Positions 9,671 through 18,233 of a stretch of DNA of 64,000 nt are shown here, piece by piece. This DNA is from Colwellia sp. (lineage in GTDB: Bacteria; Pseudomonadota; Gammaproteobacteria; Enterobacterales; Alteromonadaceae). Location of the stretch: positions 186,001 through 250,000 of the forward strand of contig JABSOY010000010.1 in the NCBI GenBank assembly GCA_013215385.1. The letters run 5' to 3'. The notes under the pieces were generated by a model that saw nothing but the letters and a program-made list of their open reading frames with translations, did no database searches and was not told where the DNA came from. The position numbers and the translations under genes were made by a program. How positions within the stretch are numbered: the stretch's first letter is position 1; each line of letters opens with the position of its first letter.

Positions 9671-11944
9671 CTATATCTTACACGCGCCGCCTTCACAGTC
9701 TTCGTCTTCGAGTTCAATCATATTATCAGAAGCACCATCACGGGTATTATGGTAATACATCGTTTTAATCCCTAATTTGTAAGCGGTTAAAATGTCTTTC
9801 AAAATTTGCTTAACAGGTACTTTACCGCCTTCAAAACGTGAAGGGTCGTAGTTGGTATTGGCTGAAATTGTTTGATCAATAAACTTCTGCATAATACCGA
9901 CTAATTGTAGGTAACCTTCATTACTTGGAATATTCCAAAGTAACTCATAGTTATCTTTTAATCTTTGATACTCAGGTACCACTTGTTTTAATACGCCGTC
10001 TTTACTCGCTTTTACGCTGATTAAACCACGTGGTGGTTCAATGCCATTGGTCGCATTTGAAATTTGTGAAGACGTTTCTGATGGCATTAACGCTGAAACA
10101 GTTGAGTTTCTTACACCGTGTTTCTTAATGCTTTCACGTAACGTTTCCCAGTCAAGGTGAAGTGGTTCGCCAGTAATATCGTCAATCGACTTTTTATAGG
10201 TGTCGATTGGTAAAATACCTTGCGATAAGCGTGTTTCATTAAATTTAGGACAAGCTCCTTTTTCTTTCGCTAATTCGTTTGTCGCTTTTAACAGGTTGAA
10301 CTGTATCGCTTCAAAGGTACGGTGAGTTAGGTTATTCGCACTACCGTTTGAATAAAACACTCCGTTTTTAGCTAAGTAATAAGCGTAGTTTATTACACCT
10401 ATGCCTAATGTTCTTCGACCAATTGTTGCATTGTAAGCTGCAGGCATTGGGTAGTTTTGATAATCAAGTAAACTATCAAGAGCACGAACCGCTAAGTCTG
10501 ATAAACCTTCTAGTTCATCTAAACTTTCGATTGCACCTAAATTAAAGGCTGACAATGTACAAAGGGCTATTTCGCCTTTTGGATCGTTAATATCGTCCAT
10601 CGGCTGTGTTGGCAAAGCAATTTCTAAACATAAGTTACTTTGACGAATAGGCGCTTGTTTAGGATCGAACGGGCTATGAGTATTACAGTGGTCAACATTT
10701 TGTAAGTAAATTCGACCCGTACTAGCACGTTCTTGAGCAAATAATGTAAATAACTCAATGGCTTTAATAACCTTTTTACGAATCGAATTATCGGCTTCAT
10801 ATTTAACATAAAGCTCTTCAAATTTTTCTTGGTCTTCAAAAAATGCATCGTAAAGACCAGGTACATCACTTGGGCTAAATAGTGTAATAGACCCGCCTTT
10901 GATTAAGCGAGTGTACATGAGCTTATTAAACTGAACACCGTAGTCTAAATGACGAACACGATTTTCTTCAACACCACGGTTATTTTTAAGCACCAGTAAG
11001 CTTTCAACTTCTAAATGCCAAAGTGGGTAGAATAGCGTCGCAGCACCGCCTCGAACACCACCTTGAGAGCAACTTTTAACAGCTGTTTGAAAGTGTTTGA
11101 AAAAGGGAATACAACCCGTATGAAATGCTTCACCGTTGCGTATTGTACTACCTAAAGCGCGAATACGACCGGCATTAATGCCAATACCTGCTCGTTGAGA
11201 GACATATTTCACAATTGAACTAGAAGCAGCATTAATCGAATCTAAGCTATCGCCACATTCAATCAATACACAAGATGAAAATTGGCGAGTCGGTGTACGA
11301 ACACCTGCCATAATGGGTGTCGGTAAAGATATTTTAAATGTCGAAATAGCGTGATAGAAACCTTCAACATATTTTAAGCGCGTTTCTTCTGGATATTTCG
11401 CAAATAAACAAGCAGCGACTAAAATATATAAAAATTGCGCACTTTCATAGATTTCGCCAGTTACTCGGTTCTGAACTAGGTACTTACCTTCTAGTTGTTT
11501 TACTGCTGCGTAACTGAAGTCTAAATCACGACGATGAACAATAAAGCTTTCTATTTTCTCAAATTCTTCGGCCGTGTAATCAACTAATAAATGTTGATCA
11601 TATTTTCCAGCTTCTACCATGTTAACTATATGAGGGTAGAGCTTAGGCGGCTCAAATTGGCCGTATGCTTTTTTTCGTAAATGGAAAATAGCTAAACGAG
11701 CAGATAAATATTGATAATCAGGGGTTTCTTCCGAGATAAGATCTGCGGCAGACTTAATAATGGTTTCATGAATATCAGATGTTTTAATGCCATCATAAAA
11801 TTGAATATGAGATTTTAGTTCAACTTGTGACACAGAAACATTATCGAGGCCTTCTGCGGCCCATGCGATAACTTTATGGATTTTTTCTAAATCGATGAGT
11901 TCTCTTTTGCCATTGCGCTTAGTTACAAAAAGATTATTATTCAT
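9671..11944 (-). CDS. nrdA: Ribonucleoside-diphosphate reductase class Ia, alpha subunit
   Basis: Large catalytic subunit of aerobic ribonucleotide reductase, 757 residues, close to the E. coli length. Residues 1-95 form an ATP-cone for dATP overall-activity control. The ten-stranded barrel segments include NLCLEIALPT around the active-site cysteine and the RTLGIGVINYAYYLAK region. The protein ends in CEGGACKI, the redox-active C-terminal cysteine pair reduced by thioredoxin or glutaredoxin. Downstream nrdB and the [2Fe-2S] ferredoxin complete the system. A NrdR-like box lies about 140 bases upstream of the start, so repression by NrdR when dNTPs are plentiful is likely. Confidence 0.97.
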   Translation of the reverse strand: MNNNLFVTKRNGKRELIDLEKIHKVIAWAAEGLDNVSVSQVELKSHIQFYDGIKTSDIHETIIKSAADLISEETPDYQYLSARLAIFHLRKKAYGQFEPPKLYPHIVNMVEAGKYDQHLLVDYTAEEFEKIESFIVHRRDLDFSYAAVKQLEGKYLVQNRVTGEIYESAQFLYILVAACLFAKYPEETRLKYVEGFYHAISTFKISLPTPIMAGVRTPTRQFSSCVLIECGDSLDSINAASSSIVKYVSQRAGIGINAGRIRALGSTIRNGEAFHTGCIPFFKHFQTAVKSCSQGGVRGGAATLFYPLWHLEVESLLVLKNNRGVEENRVRHLDYGVQFNKLMYTRLIKGGSITLFSPSDVPGLYDAFFEDQEKFEELYVKYEADNSIRKKVIKAIELFTLFAQERASTGRIYLQNVDHCNTHSPFDPKQAPIRQSNLCLEIALPTQPMDDINDPKGEIALCTLSAFNLGAIESLDELEGLSDLAVRALDSLLDYQNYPMPAAYNATIGRRTLGIGVINYAYYLAKNGVFYSNGSANNLTHRTFEAIQFNLLKATNELAKEKGACPKFNETRLSQGILPIDTYKKSIDDITGEPLHLDWETLRESIKKHGVRNSTVSALMPSETSSQISNATNGIEPPRGLISVKASKDGVLKQVVPEYQRLKDNYELLWNIPSNEGYLQLVGIMQKFIDQTISANTNYDPSRFEGGKVPVKQILKDILTAYKLGIKTMYYHNTRDGASDNMIELEDEDCEGGACKI

Positions 11945-12680
11945 GAAATGCCTGTAATTTATTAATTATGCCAATAGTTATGTTTAAGGTAAGTCTTGTT
12001 ATTAACAGAGTAACCTTGAACATTGTTATTATTATATTCCCCGTAAAGTGCAAAACAGCATAAAAAGCATCTGAACAACAAATACACTATATATAGGGTT
12101 TTTCTAAAAAGTGATCACAAGATAATGAGGTTTGCTCGTTATTGCAAGTGATAAAAGTCGAGGTTTTAATGAAGATTCTTTAGAGTAAAAGTTCAGTTAG
12201 TAATGACTAACTTAGTAGTGCTTTTCATTTTTGATTTTACCAAAACGCAACGCTTTTTTTTAATTAATTTTTGTTAGAGAAATTTTTTTAAATAATTTTT
12301 TACACTTTTGCACAATATTTGGGTGACATACATAAAATCCAAGTTAAAACAACGACTTGTTGTTATTTGTACTGAAAGATTATTTAATGAACGATAAAAA
12401 CGGTAACTGCATTTGTGTTTAATGGTTAGCTTGCCTGTTGTGCGATATTTATGCGCTTAAATATAACCTAACTTGGTATTACTGCTTTTGAGTCGATATT
12501 GTTTTCTGCTTTAATATAGCTAATTTTTAAGCTAGGAATAAGCAGTCTTCTTTAACGGCTGATATCTCTTTATATATCTTTATTATAAATTCTGAATGAG
12601 GATGTCTGTTGAACTAAGTGTCATCACTAATTAACTATAGGTATTTTAAAAGCCATGGTCATTTTAAAATTACGTTCGGG
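11945..12680. other. 736-bp intergenic region between nrdA and a LysR gene
   Basis: No convincing coding sequence is seen on either strand. The region is very AT-rich, with poly-T/poly-A tracts around 12240-12305. It contains the NrdR-like box near its nrdA end (listed separately) and presumably the nrdA promoter. The LysR gene on the same strand ends at 12681 with only a weak self-complementary TTTTAAAA pair near 12648-12670. A small RNA cannot be excluded from sequence alone. Confidence 0.5.
12084..12099 (-). promoter_or_regulatory. NrdR-type box upstream of nrdA
   Basis: The 16 bases ACACTATATATAGGGT match the NrdR box pattern (ACAC-w-ATATAT-w-GTGT) except at the right arm. It is about 140 bases upstream of the nrdA start. 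NrdR normally binds a pair of boxes about three helical turns apart; no second good copy is found at that spacing. A weak AT-rich candidate lies near 12033-12048. Confidence 0.5.
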
Positions 12681-13589
12681 TTAGGGTTTTGGGGTTGTTT
12701 GACTAGTGAAATACTCTTTCAAAAAATTAAGCACTAATCGGAGTTTTTTAGCATTGGCTGTGCCAGGTGGAAATACTCCATAAACATCGATATCGTTAAA
12801 AGTATAATCATCAAGCACTGTTTCTAAGGTGCCAGCCTTTATTTTCGGCCAAGCATCGTAGGTAGGGATTCGTGCTAAGCCATGACCGGCTTCAACGAAT
12901 GCGGTACGTGCCGCCGCATTATTGGTACTAATGCTCCCTTTAGTGGCAATACTGAATGAGCGACTGCCTTTTTTTAGAGATAATACCCCTGACGTTAGTT
13001 TGTAGATAACCCATTGATGATCACCTAAATCTGCAGGATTAGTCGGTCGTCCATATTGAAGAAAATACTCAGGTGAACCACAAAGACAGGTGGTTAGAGT
13101 GGCAAGTTTACTTGCTTGTAAACCTGAATCAGGTAAAGGCGCACCACGAATGGCTAGATCAATTCCTTCTTTCATAATGTTCACAATTTCATCAGTCAAC
13201 ATGACATCAAGCTCTATTTTAGGATATATTTTCTTAAATTCATTGAGTGCAGGCACAACCGTTTGCAGGCCTACATTTACTGGGCAGGTAATTTTAAGTA
13301 AGCCAACGGGCTCATTTTTGAAGTTTTCAATTTGCTGGTTGGCGGCACTAGCTTGCTCAGCAATAACACGACAGCGTTCATAATACGCTTGGCCTGCTTC
13401 AGTAAGATTAATAGCGCGGGTCGAGCGGTTAAGAAGCTTTACCTCAAGCTGTGCTTCAAGCTTTTTCAAGTGATAACTGACTACTGCCCGAGATAGCCCT
13501 AAATGTTTAGCTGCTGCGCTTAAGTTGCCTTGTTCAATTATTTGAGCAAAAACAACCATACTTTTGAGCTGTTCAAATGAAACATCCAT
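12681..13589 (-). CDS. LysR-family transcriptional regulator
   Basis: 302 residues with an N-terminal winged helix-turn-helix (about 5-65, including NLSAAAKHLGLSRAVVSYHLKKLE) and a C-terminal periplasmic-binding-protein-like effector domain. The sequence resembles the large subgroup of AaeR/DmlR-like regulators. It is transcribed away from the DJ-1/PfpI gene at 13793, with a 203-bp shared promoter region containing a palindrome (13649-13675). It therefore probably controls the DJ-1/PfpI and YqhD-like genes and perhaps itself. The inducer is unknown; reactive aldehydes would fit the target genes. Confidence 0.85.
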   Translation of the reverse strand: MDVSFEQLKSMVVFAQIIEQGNLSAAAKHLGLSRAVVSYHLKKLEAQLEVKLLNRSTRAINLTEAGQAYYERCRVIAEQASAANQQIENFKNEPVGLLKITCPVNVGLQTVVPALNEFKKIYPKIELDVMLTDEIVNIMKEGIDLAIRGAPLPDSGLQASKLATLTTCLCGSPEYFLQYGRPTNPADLGDHQWVIYKLTSGVLSLKKGSRSFSIATKGSISTNNAAARTAFVEAGHGLARIPTYDAWPKIKAGTLETVLDDYTFNDIDVYGVFPPGTANAKKLRLVLNFLKEYFTSQTTPKP

Positions 13590-13648
13590 AACTCACCTTT
13601 TTATTAAAACTCATGTCCATTATTTTTCGTAACTAGCTATTACAATAA

Positions 13649-13675
13649 ACATTGTATCAATAATTAATACAATGT
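13649..13675. promoter_or_regulatory. Palindromic LysR-type operator
   Basis: Perfect 9-bp inverted repeat ACATTGTAT / ATACAATGT separated by nine bases, containing the T-N11-A type spacing of LysR recognition sites. It lies in the divergent promoter region between the LysR gene and the DJ-1/PfpI gene. That placement is typical for autoregulation plus activation of the divergent gene. Confidence 0.6.
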
Positions 13676-13792
13676 TGTCAGTTTTATCTGCATTGTCGAT
13701 GTGTTTTCTTCGGCATATACTCGCCACATAGAAAATAAAAACGTACTCAAACGTACATATACTCACATAGACAGATAAATGGATGAACGATA

Positions 13793-14479
13793 ATGACTAA
13801 AAAAATATTGATGGTACTTACTTCACACGATGAACTTGGTAATACAGGTCAAAAAACAGGGTTTTGGGTTGAAGAATTTGCTGCCCCATATTATGCATTT
13901 ATCGATGCGGGTGTTGAAGTAACATTAGCAACACCTAAAGGTGGCCAAGCACCTATTGACCCTACAAGTACACTAGCAGACTTTCAAACTACCGCTACCA
14001 AGCGATATGATGCAGATGATACAGCACAAGCTAAAATTGCGAGCACAGTAACCTTATCTTCACTTAACGAAAGTGCTTTTGATGGGGTCTTCTATCCAGG
14101 TGGTCATGGACCATTATGGGATCTTACTGACAATACTGACTCAATCACCTTAATTGAAAGCTTTCTCAAAGCAGGAAAAGCCGTTGCGACAGTTTGTCAC
14201 GCAAGTGCAGCTTTATTAAATGTTAAACAAGCTTCGGGTCATTTTGCCATTAAGGGCAAAGCAGTAACTGGGTTTACTAATAGCGAAGAAGAAGCGGTGC
14301 AATTAACAGCAGTTGTGCCTTTTTTACTTGAAGATGAACTTATTAAACGTGGTGGCGAATACCAAAAATCACACGACTGGCATGCCTTCGTTGTACAAGA
14401 CGGTCTTATTATTACTGGTCAAAACCCAGCAAGCTCAGCACTAGCGGCTGAAAAATTACTGGCTCAACTTTCAGCATAA
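13793..14479 (+). CDS. DJ-1/PfpI family protein (Hsp31/glyoxalase III-like)
   Basis: 228-residue type 1 glutamine-amidotransferase-fold protein. A nucleophilic cysteine lies in the elbow motif ATVCHASAALL, a conserved glutamate in FWVEEFAAPYY and a glycine-rich GGHGPLWDL loop. This is the arrangement of the Hsp31/YDR533C-like branch, many members of which act on methylglyoxal or have chaperone/deglycase activity. An uncharacterised hydrolase role is also possible. It is followed 82 bases later by a YqhD-like aldehyde reductase and preceded by a divergent LysR regulator, so an aldehyde-detoxification unit is the simplest reading. Confidence 0.85.
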   Translation: MTKKILMVLTSHDELGNTGQKTGFWVEEFAAPYYAFIDAGVEVTLATPKGGQAPIDPTSTLADFQTTATKRYDADDTAQAKIASTVTLSSLNESAFDGVFYPGGHGPLWDLTDNTDSITLIESFLKAGKAVATVCHASAALLNVKQASGHFAIKGKAVTGFTNSEEEAVQLTAVVPFLLEDELIKRGGEYQKSHDWHAFVVQDGLIITGQNPASSALAAEKLLAQLSA

Positions 14480-14561
14480 ACTAATTTGTGATAACCAGCT
14501 TAGTTAATTCGACATATTGCTAAGTTTGGCTCATTTGTAAAAGAATAATAGAGAAATATAG

Positions 14562-15743
14562 ATGTTAAATTTTAATTTTAAAAACCCAACGAATATTCAT
14601 TTTGGTGTCGGAAAAATTGCAGCTATTTCACAAGAAATTCCATTAAACGCAAGAGTGTTAGTGGTCTATGGTGGCGGCTCTATTAAAGGCAATGGTGTGT
14701 ATCAACAAGTCAGTGATGCTCTTGCAAAGCATACTTGGTTTGAATTTTCGGGAATAGAGCCAAACCCAACTTACAAAACCTTGATGAGAGCACAAGAGAT
14801 TATCAAGTCAGAAAATATTGATTATTTACTCGCCGTTGGTGGTGGCTCTGTTGTTGATGGCGCTAAATTTATTGCTGCGGCCGCCCTTTACGAAGGTAAT
14901 GGCGAAAGTGATAACGCAGTTAATGACCCATGGGATATCTTGGCCAAACAACAAGCGGTAACTAAAGCATTACCTATGGGTGCAGTATTAACTTTACCTG
15001 CTACCGGCTCTGAAAGTAATGGTAATTCTGTGGTAACCCGAGACGGTAATAAACTGCCTTTTTCTAGTCCATCGGTTCGTCCGTTATTTGCGGTGTTAGA
15101 CCCGAGTGTGACTTTGTCATTATCGGATAGACAAATTAGTAATGGTGTTGTTGATGCCTTTATTCACATCATCGAGCAGTATTTAACTTACAGCGTGAAT
15201 GGCAAAGTGCAAGACCGTTTCAGTGAAGGGTTATTGCAAACCTTGATTGAAGAAGGGCCGAAAGCGTTATCGCCAGCGACCAAAAATGACTTAGAAGTTC
15301 GCGCTAATATCATGTGGTCGGCAACTATGGCGCTAAATGGTCTTATTGGCGCAGGAGTACCGCAAGATTGGTCAACTCATATGATAGGACATGAATTAAC
15401 CGGTGCTTTTGGCATTGATCACGCACGTACTTTATCGATTGTATTGCCTGCAGTGATGAAAGTTCGCCGTACGCAAAAGCATGAAAAATTACTGCAATAC
15501 GCGACACGTGTTTGGCAGATTAGCGAAGGTGATGAAAACGAGCGTATCGAGAAAGCGATTAATTTAACGGAAGCCTTCTTCGAAAAAATGCAGGTGCCAA
15601 CACGTTTATCCCACGTTGATCTGGGCAGCGATGACATTGATTTATTAATTGAACGATTGCAGCAACACGGTATGACGACATTGGGCGAAAAAGGCGATAT
15701 AACCTTAGAAATAAGCCGTGAAATATTAACGCAAGCATTGTAA
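14562..15743 (+). CDS. yqhD: Iron-type alcohol dehydrogenase, YqhD-like aldehyde reductase
   Basis: 393 residues; E. coli YqhD is 387. A group III metal-dependent dehydrogenase that reduces short aldehydes with NADPH in the cytoplasm. The Rossmann-like N-terminal half has GGGS and AVGGGSVVDGAKF cofactor loops. Metal ligands are visible in DAFIHIIEQY and in the MIGHELTGAFGIDHARTLS segment. The ATGSESNGNSVVT segment is characteristic of the YqhD branch. The gene directly follows the DJ-1/PfpI gene, and the pair is likely induced by the divergent LysR protein. It converges on the HAD phosphatase gene across a strong bidirectional hairpin. Substrate range cannot be read from sequence. Confidence 0.9.
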   Translation: MLNFNFKNPTNIHFGVGKIAAISQEIPLNARVLVVYGGGSIKGNGVYQQVSDALAKHTWFEFSGIEPNPTYKTLMRAQEIIKSENIDYLLAVGGGSVVDGAKFIAAAALYEGNGESDNAVNDPWDILAKQQAVTKALPMGAVLTLPATGSESNGNSVVTRDGNKLPFSSPSVRPLFAVLDPSVTLSLSDRQISNGVVDAFIHIIEQYLTYSVNGKVQDRFSEGLLQTLIEEGPKALSPATKNDLEVRANIMWSATMALNGLIGAGVPQDWSTHMIGHELTGAFGIDHARTLSIVLPAVMKVRRTQKHEKLLQYATRVWQISEGDENERIEKAINLTEAFFEKMQVPTRLSHVDLGSDDIDLLIERLQQHGMTTLGEKGDITLEISREILTQAL

Positions 15744-15817
15744 GTTTAGGCGAGTAAATTTGCGGGCTGAACTATGGACAGTTCCTGTTTTATTAATGCA
15801 AAATAATTTGCTCAACA

Positions 15818-15848
15818 AATTAAAGCCATTGGTAAAATGGCTTTAATT
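15818..15848. terminator. Bidirectional terminator hairpin
   Basis: Perfect 13-bp inverted repeat AATTAAAGCCATT / AATGGCTTTAATT with a five-base loop. T-rich flanks lie on both sides, between the converging yqhD-like and HAD phosphatase genes. Confidence 0.8.
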
Positions 15849-15872
15849 CTTTGCAACAACCATTACTCGCTA

Positions 15873-16541
15873 TTAAATTAACGATAAAATCTCTAATGGT
15901 GACTCCGCGTGATAGTCACTTTGCCAACTGGTACAATCTTCGTTTGCTAATATATAACCCCATTTTGCAATGACAGTTGTTGAGTTAGCCTTGTTGCCTG
16001 CTTGAATATCGCGAAGTGCATCACCGACATATAAACAACATTCGCTTGTTACTCCTATTTCTTCGCAAGCTTTAAGAATAGGGGCTGGATGAGGTTTTCT
16101 ATTGGCAAGAGTATCTCCACCTATTAGAGATAAGCATTTGTCGAACTCAGGGTAGTTAGGTAATAACTGTCGTGTTAAACCTTCGGGCTTATTAGTAACA
16201 ACTCCCCAAGGAATATTCTGCTTATTTAAAGCTAAAAGTAATTCACTTACTTCTGGGTAAAGGCAGGTATGAACGGCAATATTATCTTGGTAATAAGCTA
16301 AGAATTCTGTGCGCAATTGCTCATAATCAAAATTTTTCAATTGGTCAGCGAAGCCTAGTGTTAATAGCCCTAAGGCACCATCTGAGGCAATAGGGCGATA
16401 GTTCTCGCGAGCAACCTCAGCTAAACCGTGTTTTCTTAATACATAGTTGAGTGCTTCGCCTAAATCGTTGGCGGTATCTAATAAAGTACCGTCTAGGTCA
16501 AATAAAACGCCTGATATTGTCGTGTTCATTAAAGTGCTCAT
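15873..16541 (-). CDS. HAD-family phosphatase, Gph/MupP-like
   Basis: 222-residue haloacid-dehalogenase hydrolase. The nucleophile motif is FDLDGTLLDT, the motif II region is VVTNKPEG, and Mg-binding motifs follow around GDTLANRKPHP and YVGDALRDIQAG. Automated annotation would call it phosphoglycolate phosphatase (Gph). However, the gene follows ubiG by six bases and is near gyrA and serC, as is the MurNAc-6-phosphate phosphatase gene mupP in Pseudomonas, which acts in cell-wall recycling. Sequence alone does not separate the two substrates. Alternative starts at residues 1 and 5 are both possible. It is transcribed with ubiG. Confidence 0.85.
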   Translation of the reverse strand: MSTLMNTTISGVLFDLDGTLLDTANDLGEALNYVLRKHGLAEVARENYRPIASDGALGLLTLGFADQLKNFDYEQLRTEFLAYYQDNIAVHTCLYPEVSELLLALNKQNIPWGVVTNKPEGLTRQLLPNYPEFDKCLSLIGGDTLANRKPHPAPILKACEEIGVTSECCLYVGDALRDIQAGNKANSTTVIAKWGYILANEDCTSWQSDYHAESPLEILSLI

Positions 16542-16547
16542 CTCGGG

Positions 16548-17270
16548 CTAAACCTTTTTACAGCAAAGAATATAATTCACATCGAGCGAAGTAATAAGTT
16601 TATGATTTTCTGTTAGCGGATTGTAATGAATACCAGCAGCATCAATACATTTTAGGTCGAATGATTCAGCCCAACCAATTAACGTAGAAGGGCGGATAAA
16701 ACTGTTATGATCATGCGTGCCATCGGGGACTATTTTGAGTATTTTTTCTGCTGCTATTATTGCAAGTAAATAAGATTTAATTGATTTGTTTAATGTCGAG
16801 AAAAACACGTAACCACCAGGTTTTACCATTTGCGCACAAGCTTGGATGATTGAAGCAGGATCGGGTACATGCTCGAGCATTTCCATACAAGTTACTACGT
16901 CATATACTCCAGGTTCTTGGCTCGCTTTTTCTTCGGCCGGAATTTTTTGATAATCGACTTTTACACCTGTTTCCAAAGCGTGAAGCTTGGCAACATTTAA
17001 AGGCTCTTGGCCTAAATCAATACCGGTAACGTCACCACCAAGTTTCGCTAAACTTTCTGCCAAAATACCGCCACCACAACCGACATCAATAATCTTTTTA
17101 CCAAAAATGTCGCCAACATGCTGACAAATAAACTGTCGACGTATTGGGTTAATTTGATGTAAAGGCTTGAAGTCACCATCGAGCTCCCACCACTGGCTTG
17201 CTACTTTTTCAAATTTAGCAATTTCTTCATTATTTACATTGACTGTGTTTGAGTGAGTGGTTGTCGACAT
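16548..17270 (-). CDS. ubiG: Ubiquinone biosynthesis O-methyltransferase
   Basis: 240-residue class I SAM-dependent methyltransferase that performs both O-methylations of ubiquinone synthesis. The N-terminal [23 protein letters not shown] block is diagnostic of UbiG, followed by the SAM-binding motif [15 protein letters not shown] and the acidic loop VTGIDLG. The length matches E. coli UbiG. It is followed directly by the HAD phosphatase on the same strand. The upstream 197 bases separate it from the divergent Mpo1-like gene and must hold both promoters. Confidence 0.96.
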   Translation of the reverse strand: MSTTTHSNTVNVNNEEIAKFEKVASQWWELDGDFKPLHQINPIRRQFICQHVGDIFGKKIIDVGCGGGILAESLAKLGGDVTGIDLGQEPLNVAKLHALETGVKVDYQKIPAEEKASQEPGVYDVVTCMEMLEHVPDPASIIQACAQMVKPGGYVFFSTLNKSIKSYLLAIIAAEKILKIVPDGTHDHNSFIRPSTLIGWAESFDLKCIDAAGIHYNPLTENHKLITSLDVNYILCCKKV

Positions 17271-17466
17271 CGAATTCTCATTACTTTATTAAATCATTAG
17301 TGGCGATTCTAAACTAAAGCGTTTGCTACGCCTAGTGTTGACTGGTTAGTTTGTTGATATCAATTAAGGCCCTATTGTTATATAAATTTTTTGATGGTTG
17401 AAAAATTATTGACATAGAGATAAGTTATTAGCTAACAGGTACGATGAGATAAATAACCGAGGTTAA

Positions 17467-18021
17467 ATGAAAACAGCTATAGAGCAACTATCTACTTATA
17501 AGAGCGTCCATCTAAATAGAAATAATATTCGTACCCATTTTATTGGTGTGCCGATGATAATTTGGGCAATTGCTTTATTATTAGCGGGTATTAATTTTGA
17601 GATAGAATCGTCCGTATTAAAAGATATCTTTGGTCTTCAAAGCATAAAATTTACTTTGACGGCAATTTTATCAGTGTCTGTGTTTATTTATTATTTACTA
17701 CTTTCCTTACCTTTAGCATGCTTAGCTTTGCTATTGTTTGGTCCGTTAATGTGGAGTGTTCATTTTGTAGTGGCTATGGAATATCATACCTTAATCGCCT
17801 TTATTACTTTCGTTGTTGGCTGGGTTATTCAATTTATAGGACATCATTATGAGAAAGCCAAACCTGCTTTTTTTGATGACCTTAACCAATTATTAATAGG
17901 ACCACTTTTTGTTATCGCTGAAATTTACTTTTTATTAGGACAAGGGAAAGTTTTAGATCAAAATATTACTGCAAAGGCAATTGAAAAACGCCGATCTTTT
18001 GAGCTTAAAAAAGCGCAATAA
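17467..18021 (+). CDS. Mpo1-like (DUF962/YGL010W family) membrane protein
   Basis: 184-residue integral membrane protein. The N-terminal HLNRNNIRTHFIGVP block holds the histidine pattern of the Mpo1/DUF962 family; a later GHH pair (in FIGHHYEK) completes it. About four hydrophobic segments lie between residues 28 and 160. Yeast Mpo1 is an iron-dependent dioxygenase in the alpha-oxidation of 2-hydroxy fatty acids. Bacterial members are mostly uncharacterised, so the activity here is inferred only from family membership. The gene stands alone between ubiG (divergent) and gyrA. Confidence 0.8.
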   Translation: MKTAIEQLSTYKSVHLNRNNIRTHFIGVPMIIWAIALLLAGINFEIESSVLKDIFGLQSIKFTLTAILSVSVFIYYLLLSLPLACLALLLFGPLMWSVHFVVAMEYHTLIAFITFVVGWVIQFIGHHYEKAKPAFFDDLNQLLIGPLFVIAEIYFLLGQGKVLDQNITAKAIEKRRSFELKKAQ

Positions 18022-18150
18022 TATTTACTGTCTATGGGCGGCACTTAATTGTTGAACAATAATCAATCAGTTGAAAGTAGATGACTTTTCCGAGCTAACA
18101 TTTTAAGTACATCCTAAGGAATAAAGCGGTATGGCATCTCCTTGAAACTA

Positions 18151-18159
18151 TGCTAGTAT
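18151..18159 (+). promoter_or_regulatory. Extended -10 promoter element upstream of gyrA
   Basis: TG-C-TAGTAT about 75 bases before the gyrA start fits an extended -10 hexamer. No good -35 hexamer is present at 17 bases, which is tolerated by extended -10 promoters. Position only; not proven. Confidence 0.4.
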
Positions 18160-18233
18160 GCCGTGTTAATTAATAATAAAAATTTCGAAAAAACTTTCAG
18201 AATTCTTTCTAAGTTAAGGGATACCATCGACTT

